A DNA stretch of 64,000 nt from the NCBI GenBank assembly GCA_013813715.1, contig JACCRF010000041.1:1-64000 (forward strand), read 5' to 3'. The notes beneath the pieces are model-generated. The model was given only the letters and a program-made list of their open reading frames with translations. It was not told the origin of the DNA and searched no databases. Shown here one piece after another: positions 17,614 through 25,628 of the stretch. The stretch is from Gemmatimonadaceae bacterium. Its GTDB lineage: Bacteria; Gemmatimonadota; Gemmatimonadetes; Gemmatimonadales; Gemmatimonadaceae. Positions within the stretch are counted from its first letter, which is position 1, and each line of letters begins with the position of its first letter. A program made the position numbers and the translations under genes.

Positions 17614-18870
17614 TCATCGTTTCGCGTGTCCGTCGTATCGCTCCAGAATGCCGATGGCGAGAGCGTTGTAGTCAGGATTCGACGCCTCGTAGCCCGGAGT
17701 TGCCATTCCTCCGGCCGTCCCGTAAAGAGAAGGGAATCGGTCGCCGGCGAGAGAAATTCGAGTCGTATATGCGAGCGCGCCGAGTCCGGTGAGCGTGAAC
17801 CAAAGCAGATAGGCAGTGAAGGCGAGGCGCACTTTCCGGCGGTCGGCAAGCTCACGCACGAATGGCGCCGCGTGCCTGATTAATAGAGGGATTGCGGGCA
17901 TCCACAGCCGTACATCGTGGTGTGGCCAGATGAAGAGGATCGCCAGGAACGCCGCCAAGTAGACGCCGGCCGGTCCTGGCGGCCCTCGCCGCCGCGTCGC
18001 AAGCAACACCAGCAAAACGGCTGGCGCTCCAATCCAGGCGAACAGCGGATTGATTATCTGGAACTTCGAGCCGGGGAGATTCGTCGCGAGCTCGCCAAAC
18101 CCGTGCAACATGCCGGGGCCGCGGCGCAGCAGGTGCGCCCACAGGCTGTATTCGCCATATATCCAGCCAGCCTCGTCGAGATATGCGACGATGGGTTGCC
18201 TGACTGACGGTGACGTGAAAAGCGCAAACAGCAGCACGCACCCCAAGACCGCTGCGGCCACCTTGACCCTTCTGCTCGCCGCGCGGTGCTGCTTTGCCGC
18301 GAGCACGCACGCCCAGATGAGCGCGGGCACCAGTGCCATGCCGATGGTGCGAATGCTGATGGCGAATGCCGTCAGCAGGAAACCGGCAAGAAGCAACGCT
18401 ATCTGCCTCAAGCCATTTGGCCTGGTACTCGCGCACATGGCAGCGACGGCGAGTAGCGATACGCCGAAGTACGCGGCTTCCGGCAATGGCATCGCTGCGC
18501 TGCGCACGACGGGGACCGCGAGAAGCGCCAGACATAGAGTCCACCGCCGGTCGTTATCGGAACGCCAGCCCGGGAGGTGCCACAAAGCGAGGATGCCCGC
18601 GCCGAGGAAGGCGCAGTTTGCGAGGATAAACCAGAATGTGGCTCCAAGCCCGGCTCGATCCAGAAGGGCCAGGATTGCCGGGTATCCGACAGGAAATCCA
18701 ACGGGAGGCGGCGGCAGGCCATCGGCGAGACTGGTCACGATCTGGAAATAGCGGACGGCGTCACTATTGAGGCGAAGGCGGGTGGCTGTCTGAAGGAGGT
18801 ACACGGCAGCCAGTCCGCCAAGTGCTACTCTGAAGATCAGGGTCCCGCGATCCAGCGTCCTCGAATCCAT
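17614..18870 (-). CDS. Polytopic membrane protein, GT-C-like (ArnT/PMT-type fold suspected)
   Basis: Integral membrane protein of about 418 aa with roughly nine or ten hydrophobic segments. After the first span comes RLRLNSDAVRYFQIVTSLA. An acidic residue in the first periplasmic loop, followed by an aromatic residue, is usual in GT-C transferases that use polyprenyl-phosphate sugars. The PVGFPVGYPAILALL segment fits the same pattern. I cannot assign a family with certainty. The ATG at 18870 overlaps the stop of the MauE-thioredoxin gene as TGATG, and a GTG lies one codon upstream. The two are probably one operon. It ends facing the heptamer repeat. Confidence 0.6.
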   Translation of the reverse strand: MDSRTLDRGTLIFRVALGGLAAVYLLQTATRLRLNSDAVRYFQIVTSLADGLPPPPVGFPVGYPAILALLDRAGLGATFWFILANCAFLGAGILALWHLPGWRSDNDRRWTLCLALLAVPVVRSAAMPLPEAAYFGVSLLAVAAMCASTRPNGLRQIALLLAGFLLTAFAISIRTIGMALVPALIWACVLAAKQHRAASRRVKVAAAVLGCVLLFALFTSPSVRQPIVAYLDEAGWIYGEYSLWAHLLRRGPGMLHGFGELATNLPGSKFQIINPLFAWIGAPAVLLVLLATRRRGPPGPAGVYLAAFLAILFIWPHHDVRLWMPAIPLLIRHAAPFVRELADRRKVRLAFTAYLLWFTLTGLGALAYTTRISLAGDRFPSLYGTAGGMATPGYEASNPDYNALAIGILERYDGHAKR

Positions 18871-19847
18871 CACGAAACGCTGGACGGGGCGGCCCTTTCC
18901 TTTCGAGAAGTTTCGGCAGCCTCTGGGAAGAAGGCCTGCCTGAACCGCTCAAAAAAATCCGAGGGCATGGGCCCCACCCATACTCTCTGGATTCGGCCGG
19001 CGTCGACGAGCACAGTCGTCGGAACCGCCTCAGCAAGGTGGCCCATCAGCGTCTGCGAAACCGACGCCATCTGAAACCGGATGCCGCGCTGATTGACGAA
19101 TGTCTCGAGCCGTTCCGTGGACGTGGCCACCACACCCACAACCGTCGGAAGGACTGGAGACTGATCGACGGCATTAAGCACTCTGACCCACTGCTGGCAA
19201 TGCGGGCAGGCCTGACCCAGGTAGGATACCAGAACCTCCCCGTTAACTCCTCGTGTCGCCGAACCTGCCCAGGAGTGTCGCCAGCGCCGTCCCACTTTGA
19301 GGCGGGTCGTGTCGAGCAGGGGACGGCCATGCCTTGCGTTGAAGCGCTGCGTCCACGCCGCGAGCGCGACTGCCGAGAGGGTCGCCCCGAGAACCGCTAC
19401 CTGTTGCAAGGATGTGAACTGGGTGTCGCGGGCGCGATCGAGTGCCCCAACCACGAGGCAGGCGAACAGGAAGTTCAGTCCCACGCTCTGTCCAATCGAC
19501 GGTCGTATGAATCCGCCGTAGCACCCGCAATCCGACACGCGTCCGCTGTGTACGCCCCACCAGCTCGCCGCCGAGAGAACACACAGCAGGATGAGCGTCA
19601 CAGGAAGAACGACGCTCGGCGCAGCGCCGAGGAGGAGCGCCACTCCCCAACCTGCTTCCAAGCCCGCGGCTGCCGTGACGGCGGTCGCGAGCAGACTGTT
19701 CGGAACCCACCCGAGGTTCGCCAGGTGGCGGAAAAAGGTGTGGGGCGTTATTGCCTTGATCACCGCTGTCCACAGAAAGACAGCGCCCACAATGCGCGGG
19801 CCAAACGCAAACCAATCAAGACTCGCAACGTTCGGAATGAGCGTCAT
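18870..19847 (-). CDS. MauE/DoxX-like membrane domain fused to a thioredoxin-fold domain
   Basis: Protein of 325 aa. Residues 14-166 contain about five hydrophobic segments and the motif D106-C-G-C109 followed by YGG. That cysteine pair before a Gly-rich turn is the hallmark of MauE-type proteins. Residues 200-310 look like a thioredoxin fold, with C214-P-H-C217 as the redox pair and VPTTVLVDAGRI carrying the expected cis-proline. Five spans with the N-terminus inside would place the thioredoxin domain in the periplasm. In methylamine utilisation, MauE and MauD are separate proteins needed for the disulfide-rich small subunit of the dehydrogenase. Here equivalents are joined. The gene is divergent from a cassette that ends in a ten-cysteine protein. 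Confidence 0.75.
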   Translation of the reverse strand: MTLIPNVASLDWFAFGPRIVGAVFLWTAVIKAITPHTFFRHLANLGWVPNSLLATAVTAAAGLEAGWGVALLLGAAPSVVLPVTLILLCVLSAASWWGVHSGRVSDCGCYGGFIRPSIGQSVGLNFLFACLVVGALDRARDTQFTSLQQVAVLGATLSAVALAAWTQRFNARHGRPLLDTTRLKVGRRWRHSWAGSATRGVNGEVLVSYLGQACPHCQQWVRVLNAVDQSPVLPTVVGVVATSTERLETFVNQRGIRFQMASVSQTLMGHLAEAVPTTVLVDAGRIQRVWVGPMPSDFFERFRQAFFPEAAETSRKERAAPSSVS

Positions 19848-19937
19848 GCAGATAGCTTTTGAAGGATAATGCGGAAATCCACGCTGCGAGCGGCAACGAA
19901 CTCGATCGGGCGGACTACCTCGTCTTCACACTGATCG
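19848..19937. promoter_or_regulatory. Divergent intergenic region of the peptide-maturation cassette
   Basis: These 90 bases separate the MauE-thioredoxin gene (minus) from the nucleotidyltransferase gene (plus), so promoters for both must lie here or inside the genes. No strong -35/-10 pair is evident. A 21-codon frame from an ATG at 19870 has no coding support. The arrangement suggests joint control of the two arms. Confidence 0.35.
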
Positions 19938-21107
19938 ATGTTGCCTGAGACTGAGCTCGTCAAAGCGCTTTGCCGTGCACCGCTTTCGACCGCGGCGAAA
20001 CAGCGGATCGGTGCACTGCTCGAAAGCCCCCTCGACTGGAACGCAATTTTCGCTCTGGCCGCACGATGGGAGCTCGAGCCTGTTGTGTTCTCAAATCTAC
20101 GTTCACAGTATCATGAAGCAATCCCGAAGCACGTTATCTCGAGAGTCATTGACCGGGGGCGCGAATCACGGGCATTCGCTCTTTCCCGTACGCTGATCAT
20201 GGTCGAACTTGTAAAGCGCTTCGAGGATGCGGGGATCGCTGTGATCGTGTTGAAGGGCCCGGCAGTTGCGATCGCTGCCTATGGTGATCCGTCGCTGCGC
20301 ACCTTCGGCGACATGGATCTACTCTTAAAAAAAGGCGACATGGTGGCGGGAAGGGAGCTGCTGCTCTCGAGTGGCTACGCGCGCGACTATGATGCGGTCG
20401 TCGAAGACTGTCTGATTCGCGACCAGCACGCACTGGAATTCTCCGGACCGCGGGCGAAGGTGGAGCTGCACTGGACTCTCCTTTCGCGCCATCTCAGGCT
20501 GGATTTCAACGTGGATGAACTTTGGGGCTCCGCGCGTCGGATCCAGGGCGCCGGAGCGGAGATGCGCGTCCTCGCGCCACATCACTCTTTTCTGTTTCTC
20601 TGCGCACACGGCGCGAAGCACGAATGGCTGCGGCCAAGATGGATGTGTGACGTCGCGCAGCTCTCCGTTCGTCTCTCGCACGAGGAGGCGAAGCAGGTCA
20701 TGCAACTGGCCGACAGCACCCACTCGAGACGAATCCTCGCCCTTGGGCTCCGGGTCGCGCGGGATGTCCTGGGCGCCGACGATTCACCATTCGATCCGAA
20801 CCTTCTCGTTCCGGAAGCAGACACGCGCCGGCTTGTAGACAAGGCGCGGAAACAACACGATGCGGGAGATCCCAGCCCCATGAACGGCAGCGCGGTGCCG
20901 CAATCCTCGTTTTCCCGTCTGGAGCCTGGCCTCCCCGCGCTCCTCTATTGGGCCAGCGCGCGCGAGCGCAGGCTCGATCAGGTCGCATGCATCGCGCGCG
21001 TTTTTTTCGTACCCACGGAGAAGGACAGAGGGCCTCGCGTCGTCGGCTGGCTGCTGCGTCCCCTGCGCCTTGCAGTGCGTGCCGCACGAACGGTGGTTGC
21101 GAGGTGA
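19938..21107 (+). CDS. Nucleotidyltransferase-family protein (NTP_transf_5 type)
   Basis: Protein of 389 aa. The core motif LKGPAVAIAAYGDPSLRTFG continues as DMDLLL, with K106 and the acidic pair D125/D127. This is the minimal nucleotidyltransferase signature of the uncharacterised NTP_transf_5 family. The region HALEFSGPRAKVELHWTL and LCAHGAKHEWLRPRW also match that family. Such genes often sit beside HprK-like kinases and PqqD-like proteins, in lasso-peptide clusters and in other unexplained clusters, and the same trio occurs here. The substrate is unknown. It could nucleotidylate a peptide or a small molecule. The stop overlaps the kinase start (TGATG), so the two are co-translated. Confidence 0.75.
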   Translation: MLPETELVKALCRAPLSTAAKQRIGALLESPLDWNAIFALAARWELEPVVFSNLRSQYHEAIPKHVISRVIDRGRESRAFALSRTLIMVELVKRFEDAGIAVIVLKGPAVAIAAYGDPSLRTFGDMDLLLKKGDMVAGRELLLSSGYARDYDAVVEDCLIRDQHALEFSGPRAKVELHWTLLSRHLRLDFNVDELWGSARRIQGAGAEMRVLAPHHSFLFLCAHGAKHEWLRPRWMCDVAQLSVRLSHEEAKQVMQLADSTHSRRILALGLRVARDVLGADDSPFDPNLLVPEADTRRLVDKARKQHDAGDPSPMNGSAVPQSSFSRLEPGLPALLYWASARERRLDQVACIARVFFVPTEKDRGPRVVGWLLRPLRLAVRAARTVVAR

Positions 21108-21937
21108 TGCCACCGTCCCGCCTATCCCCAGTTGACCCTTCCGAGACGAGTGAGCTTTACATCGAGTTCGACGGAGCACAGTTGGTTGTGAAGACTGACG
21201 ATCCGGAGGCCCGCGACTACTTCCGGCGCCATTTCCTGCACATGCTCGTTCCGCGCGTTACCGCGAGCGTTGGGGATCTCGAAATTCTGCGCTGCGAGTC
21301 CGGCTACACACTTCGAAGCGCCGAAACCAGGAACTTGCCGCGGGTCAAACTCGAGTCGCTTCTTCCTCTGGCAAAAGATGAGGTCCGTCTCCAGTTCATG
21401 CGGTCGCGTCCGGACTTGCTGTGGCTCCATGCCGGAGCCGTGGAACGGCATGGAACGGCCATTCTTCTCGCCGGACCCTCTGGCCAGGGGAAAAGCACTC
21501 TCGCCACTCTGCTTTGCGAGCGAGGCTGGAGCCTTCTGTCGGACGATATCGCTCCAGTTCGAATGGATGCTGACGAAGTACTTCCTTTCGCGCAGTGCCC
21601 GGTTCGGAGGATCCCTCCTGGACGCGAGGTGCAGCCGAACGAAGTCCTCGCACTCGACCGGCAGCCGGTGCCGATCGACGCCGAGTGCATCCGCTGCGAT
21701 CCCGTGCGGATCGGGGGCATTGTCTTCCTTAGATTCACCCACGGCGCCTCGACGGAGCTGTCGCGGTTGACGCGCGGCGCGGCGGCTTTCGAGATGCTGC
21801 GCAACGCGACGAATTTCGTCGACCACAAAAAAGAGGGCGTCAGGCGAGCCGCTGAAATGGCACGCGCATTACCTGCCTTCAGACTGATCTACGGGTCCCC
21901 GAAGGACGCCGTTCCGCACCTCGATACGCTCGCATGA
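21107..21937 (+). CDS. HprK-related serine kinase-like protein
   Basis: P-loop kinase-like protein of 276 aa. The Walker A motif GPSGQGKST lies at about residues 123-131 and is preceded by WLHAGAVERHGTAILLA, the strand and turn found in HPr kinase relatives. An acidic SDDIAP follows at about 145-150. The protein is shorter than true HPr kinase/phosphorylase and lacks its N-terminal domain, as in the HprK-like kinases of peptide clusters that phosphorylate a precursor peptide. The ATG at 21107 overlaps the previous stop, and the upstream open frame to 20948 is shadow. The probable substrate is the Cys-rich PqqD fusion just downstream, but this is inference. Confidence 0.75.
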   Translation: MPPSRLSPVDPSETSELYIEFDGAQLVVKTDDPEARDYFRRHFLHMLVPRVTASVGDLEILRCESGYTLRSAETRNLPRVKLESLLPLAKDEVRLQFMRSRPDLLWLHAGAVERHGTAILLAGPSGQGKSTLATLLCERGWSLLSDDIAPVRMDADEVLPFAQCPVRRIPPGREVQPNEVLALDRQPVPIDAECIRCDPVRIGGIVFLRFTHGASTELSRLTRGAAAFEMLRNATNFVDHKKEGVRRAAEMARALPAFRLIYGSPKDAVPHLDTLA

Positions 21938-22177
21938 ATGGCCAGAAACTTGCTTGATCGCCGACGAGTGCGATGTTGCAGCCCAACGAATGTCAGCGAG
22001 CGCACCCGGGTCACTTAATGAATTCCGAGAAGCTCAACCGGTAACGCTTTGGTAAATCTCAGACTTTTCGTTAGCGGGCGGGCGAAATTTTTGTTTGCGC
22101 ATGGGCGTCCCGGGTGTAATTTTATCTGTCGTCGAGAGTCGAATGCATTCGCTCAACCTTTGACCCTGGTATCTAGC
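21938..22177 (+). promoter_or_regulatory. Leader region before the PqqD-Cys-rich gene
   Basis: The stretch is richer in A/T than its surroundings, especially at 22060-22125. The segment TTTGCG (22094-22099) and TAATTT (22117-22122), 17 bases apart, is a weak but possible -35/-10 pair. The frame is open from 22049, but the translation there does not look like protein. The gene may therefore have its own promoter, separate from the kinase gene. Confidence 0.35.
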
Positions 22178-22750
22178 ATGAAATCGCTTCCTGGCATCAG
22201 ATCTGGCTTGTTGCGGCACCCGCTCGACCAGCAGGTGCTCGTATATGACTCGCGTGACGATCGCGTGCATCTGCTCGATCCCACTACTGCCTGCGTGCTC
22301 GACCTGCTCGAGGAGGGCGGCTGGACCCGCGAGGGCATCAGCGCCGAACTGGCTGTGCGACTGAACGTGACGCCGAGTGATGGGTTCCTGTCGCTGGCAC
22401 TGGACGAGCTTCGAAAGGCGGACCTGCTCGACGAGCGGGTGACGGCGCCCTCGCCGCTCGCCGACGTCAATCGCCGCGAGCTGGTGCGAAAGCTGGCGAT
22501 GACAGGTGCAGCAGCGTTCCTCATCCCCACAGTGATGACGCTTGCGGCGACCCCTGGATATGCTCAGGGAACGCTGTCGCCCAACTGCGCTCCGTGCACC
22601 GCCGACGCACAATGCGCGATTGGTAATTGCAACAATTTCGGTGCATGCAGCGAAAACAACGGCGACAGACCGACCGGCGGAGACTGCTCCGGGGTTGGCG
22701 GGGGGGCCTGCTGCTCGGGCGTTTGTTTGAACAACACCACCTGCGCCTAA
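22178..22750 (+). CDS. PqqD-like domain fused to a Tat-like segment and a ten-cysteine knottin-like tail
   Basis: Protein of 190 aa with three parts. Residues 10-87 resemble the PqqD winged-helix peptide-binding domain, with QQVLVYDSRDDRVHLLDPTT followed by a helix-rich end. Residues 99-130 read RRELVRKL, a hydrophobic run AMTGAAAFLIPTVMTLAA and TPGYAQ, which looks like a twin-arginine signal ending at a cleavage-type site but placed inside the protein. Residues 137-189 hold ten cysteines (C137, 140, 146, 151, 157, 170, 178, 179, 183, 189). The end pattern C-x7-CC-x3-C-x5-C resembles inhibitor-knot peptides. Start ATG at 22178 is chosen because the PqqD domain begins right after it. No family of this architecture is known to me. 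A fused leader-binding domain and exported cargo is the simplest reading. Confidence 0.8.
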   Translation: MKSLPGIRSGLLRHPLDQQVLVYDSRDDRVHLLDPTTACVLDLLEEGGWTREGISAELAVRLNVTPSDGFLSLALDELRKADLLDERVTAPSPLADVNRRELVRKLAMTGAAAFLIPTVMTLAATPGYAQGTLSPNCAPCTADAQCAIGNCNNFGACSENNGDRPTGGDCSGVGGGACCSGVCLNNTTCA

Positions 22751-22836
22751 GAACTGTCCTCGTCGCGCGATCATTGATCTTCGGTGGCGTGACGGGGGCG
22801 GCTGTCGACTACCCTGTAGAAGCGCTTTCTGGTTTT

Positions 22837-22868
22837 AGCCCCATCCCACACCCGGGGTGGGGCTTTTT
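22837..22868 (+). terminator. Rho-independent terminator after the Cys-rich gene
   Basis: AGCCCCATCCC (22837-22847) pairs with GGGGTGGGGCT (22854-22864) to form an 11-base-pair stem with one G-T pair and a six-base loop. Five T residues follow directly (22864-22868). It lies 87 bases after the stop at 22750 and is the clearest terminator in the window. It marks the end of the peptide cassette. Confidence 0.9.
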
Positions 22869-23058
22869 CCGTTCAAGGAGCATGCAGCGTTGGGGTTCAC
22901 CCCAGGATGCCGCCAACCGGTCCGGTACGTGCCGGCTCAATCCCATGACGACAAGACCTGTGTGATTGCGCCGTAACGACGGTGTGGATGCCGGTTCCGC
23001 TCCATGTCGCGATCAAACGCCGATGCGCCGCTGTGACGCCGGTTAGATTCCCCCGTCG

Positions 23059-23841
23059 ATGCTCGACTTCCACAACCATCTCATGCCCGCCGTTGACGAC
23101 GGCGCGGTCGACATCGACGAATCGCGGGTCGGGTTCGAGATGCTGCGCAGTCAGGGCGTCCGCGAAATCATCACCACTCCGCACCTGCGCGGATCTCTTA
23201 CCGACCGCCCGCGAGAGCTGAAGGGGTTTCTTACCGCGCTCGATGAAGCATGGGGATTACTCGAGGCGCTCGCCGATTCAGAGTTCCCGGACATCCGCAT
23301 CGAGCGCGGCGTCGAGCTGATGCTGGACATTCCGCGACCGAACCTCGATGACCCGAGGCTCCGTCTCGCCGGTACTTCGTACGCCCTCGTCGAGTTCCCG
23401 TTCATGGCGGTGCCCCCACACAGCACTCTTGCCATCCGGAATATCACCGAGAGCGGGTGGGTTCCCGTCATCGCGCACCCCGAGCGATACGCCAACATGC
23501 CTGAGAATTACGATCTGGTGAACGACTGGCGGGATGCCGGCGCCTTCATCCAGGTCAATTCGGGCTCGCTGCTCGGCTACTACGGCGCCGGTCCCCGCCG
23601 GCTCGCCTGGGCGCTACTCCAAACGGGGAGCGCCGACTACCTGTCGAGCGATTACCACTCGCGCGGCAAGTGCGCTGTCGCTCAGTGCGCTGACGTCTTG
23701 AAAGGCGCTGGAGGAGTCGTTCAGCATCGTGCTCTCACGGTCACGAATCCGCGGCGGCTCCTGGCCAACCAGTCGCCCATACCCGTTCCCCCGCTTGAAA
23801 GCGGCGAACCTCCGCTCTGGAAGCGCATGCTTCCCTGGTGA
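23059..23841 (+). CDS. PHP-type protein-tyrosine phosphatase, CpsB/YwqE family
   Basis: Metal-dependent phosphatase of 260 aa that in other bacteria removes phosphate from the tyrosine kinase controlling polysaccharide chain length and export. The PHP metal-binding motifs are visible: FHNHLMPAVDDGA with H5 and H7, TTPHLRG, VIAHPERY and SSDYHSRGK. The length is usual. No matching BY-kinase (Wzc/CpsD) is encoded in the window, so its partner lies elsewhere. It stands alone after the terminator with about 190 bases of spacer in front, and its end is three bases from the end of a convergent gene. Confidence 0.9.
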   Translation: MLDFHNHLMPAVDDGAVDIDESRVGFEMLRSQGVREIITTPHLRGSLTDRPRELKGFLTALDEAWGLLEALADSEFPDIRIERGVELMLDIPRPNLDDPRLRLAGTSYALVEFPFMAVPPHSTLAIRNITESGWVPVIAHPERYANMPENYDLVNDWRDAGAFIQVNSGSLLGYYGAGPRRLAWALLQTGSADYLSSDYHSRGKCAVAQCADVLKGAGGVVQHRALTVTNPRRLLANQSPIPVPPLESGEPPLWKRMLPW

Positions 23842-23844
23842 CGC

Positions 23845-25194
23845 TCACGGTCGCTGAATGTCCGCCACGACCGCATCCGCCACAATTCGGTATCCGTCCT
23901 CGCTATAGTGCGAACGCCTCCAGATCCAGAACGACAGCGGATCGGCGTGCCCCGAAAAAACCGCAGCAACGTCCGTTACGGGGATGTTCGCGGCGCGGAC
24001 GCGCCGCATCACTTCACGGTGCACAGCGGCGGGATCGTGTTCCTCGCCGAGCGACGTTGCCATCCGCCGGTCGTACCGGCGCCGCTCGGGGAGATACACG
24101 AAGTGTAATCTGCCGCCCCACGACTCCACCTCGCCTTTAACAATCCGGAAAATCGAGCCGAGTCGGTCGTAGTCGTGCCTTGGAGTGGCGGGCCGCTCAC
24201 TCGCATCGAGGCTGAGCGCGGTCCGGAGCCCGCGAAGGAGCAGCACCCTCCGAAGTTTCTCCTGCGTGGTGAAGCGCCGCGGGCCGGCGGCGATCACCGA
24301 ATCCCCATACCTGGCGAGCGCGCTGTCTATCTCGCGGCCGCGCGCGGACAATCCCTGCGTGAACGTAGAGTCCTCGTAGCGCGCCATCGGCGCGAGTGCT
24401 TCGGCGGCGAGGTCCTCCATGTCGTTGCCCTCGTAGAAGAACCATACGACTGTGTGCGGCCGCTTCTCGCGCACGTACTCGCGTATCGCCGCCAGCTCGG
24501 ACAGTGGCCCTGCACCGGCAACGCCGACGTTCAGTGTGCGCGGAATTGCCCGCCGTATGAGCGCAGCGAGCTGCCGCCCAGGCGCGACGCATTCACCGTG
24601 CACGAACGAATCACCGACGAGGGCGACATCGATGGAGTCGCTCCAGATTCCGGGCGGATTGTTGAATCCCCGCTCATCGCTCTCATAGATCACGTCAGTA
24701 CCGCTCTCGTTGCAAAGCAGCGTCACCGCTCTCGAGATCCCGCCCAGCGGGACAATCGGGAAGCGCTCATGCCTCCGCACGCCAGCGATCGGGGAATCGC
24801 CGTAATCGAATTCCTTTGGCGGTAGAAAGGGATACGCTCGAATCCCCTTCGCGCGGAGACCGGAGACGGCAGTGGCCCGGTTGTCGCGCCAGACCACCCG
24901 CGTTCCCATGAGATCGAGCTCCTGCCTGTCCGGGACGGTGAGCATCAGCTCTGCCGCGACCACGGCGAGCGCGACGGGAACGATCATCGTGACAAGCGTC
25001 ACCTGAACGCTTCCCGCCATTTTCGACGCGACGAGGAGCGTTGCGGCGACGACGAGCGGGATACCCAATACCATAACGCTTCTACCGGCGCCGAGCGACG
25101 CGCCGAAATGGTACGCGCCGTAGGCAACGGCAAGAAGGAGATAAAGGCCGCCAGTGCGCAGCACAAAGCCCGCAAAGCGCTCGGCTCTCGGCAT
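23845..25194 (-). CDS. Membrane-anchored SGNH/GDSL hydrolase
   Basis: Protein of about 449 aa. Three to four hydrophobic segments in the first 110 residues anchor it in the membrane. They are followed by a hydrolase domain with ALVGDSFVHGECVAPG (nucleophile Ser), the FFYEGNDMED block and SHYSEDGYRIVADAV (catalytic His in the last block). This is the SGNH layout of esterases and O-acetyl or O-acyl transferases acting on glycans. ATG at 25194 is chosen. The longer frame to 25302 would overlap the next gene upstream. The DUF5989 gene directly upstream is a usual companion of such SGNH proteins. Confidence 0.8.
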   Translation of the reverse strand: MPRAERFAGFVLRTGGLYLLLAVAYGAYHFGASLGAGRSVMVLGIPLVVAATLLVASKMAGSVQVTLVTMIVPVALAVVAAELMLTVPDRQELDLMGTRVVWRDNRATAVSGLRAKGIRAYPFLPPKEFDYGDSPIAGVRRHERFPIVPLGGISRAVTLLCNESGTDVIYESDERGFNNPPGIWSDSIDVALVGDSFVHGECVAPGRQLAALIRRAIPRTLNVGVAGAGPLSELAAIREYVREKRPHTVVWFFYEGNDMEDLAAEALAPMARYEDSTFTQGLSARGREIDSALARYGDSVIAAGPRRFTTQEKLRRVLLLRGLRTALSLDASERPATPRHDYDRLGSIFRIVKGEVESWGGRLHFVYLPERRRYDRRMATSLGEEHDPAAVHREVMRRVRAANIPVTDVAAVFSGHADPLSFWIWRRSHYSEDGYRIVADAVVADIQRP

Positions 25195-25228
25195 TGGTGG
25201 CGTCACGCCCGGATCGATTGCGATGGGC

Positions 25229-25498
25229 TCAGGACGAACGCGGAGGACCAGCGGCTGAGGCCCTCGGAACCGCAGGGGCCGATCGACGCAGAGCACGAGC
25301 AAAAGCCGACAAACGCGCAGCAGGCTTGTACGTCGCCTCTGGCGCGGTCTGGCTGTAGATGAAGGGCGCCAGTGCCGAGCGCTGCGAAACCATGAAAAGC
25401 AGCAGAGCCAGGGCGAAGAAGAAAATCAGCAGTGGAAGGAGCCACAGGCGCTTCTGCGTTCGCAGAAACGTGCCCAGCCCAGAAAAAAAGGATTTCAT
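25229..25498 (-). CDS. DUF5989-family single-span membrane protein
   Basis: Small protein of 89 aa. It starts MKSFFSGLGTFLRTQKRLW, then has a hydrophobic span LLPLLIFFFALALLLFMV and the family end APFIYSQ. Known DUF5989 proteins stop soon after the PFIY block. This one continues for about 35 residues rich in Ala, Arg and Pro, which may be a real tail or a misplaced stop. Relatives usually sit between a carbamoyltransferase and an SGNH hydrolase gene in glycan or natural-product loci. Only the SGNH partner is present here. Its function is unknown. Confidence 0.75.
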   Translation of the reverse strand: MKSFFSGLGTFLRTQKRLWLLPLLIFFFALALLLFMVSQRSALAPFIYSQTAPEATYKPAARLSAFARALRRSAPAVPRASAAGPPRSS

Positions 25499-25628
25499 TC
25501 GCGAAGTCTAACCAGGCACTCAACACTTTCGCACCGCGGTAATGTCTCGGATCTCCCGCGCCCACGGATCTGCGTCTCCTTGTGGCGGAACCATTCACCC
25601 TTCGTTTTCACCCGGTAGATTCCCGGCG

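Noticed and set aside
22049-22177. N-terminal extension of the PqqD-Cys-rich protein
   Set aside because: The frame is open, but the sequence is A/T rich, not protein-like, and the PqqD domain begins right after the ATG at 22178.
14632-22750. Functional lasso-peptide biosynthetic cluster
   Set aside because: No B2 transglutaminase-like protease, no typical short precursor with a Gly/Ala/Ser1 core and Asp/Glu at position 7-9, and the PqqD protein carries a Cys-rich tail. AsnB is within a glycosyltransferase operon.
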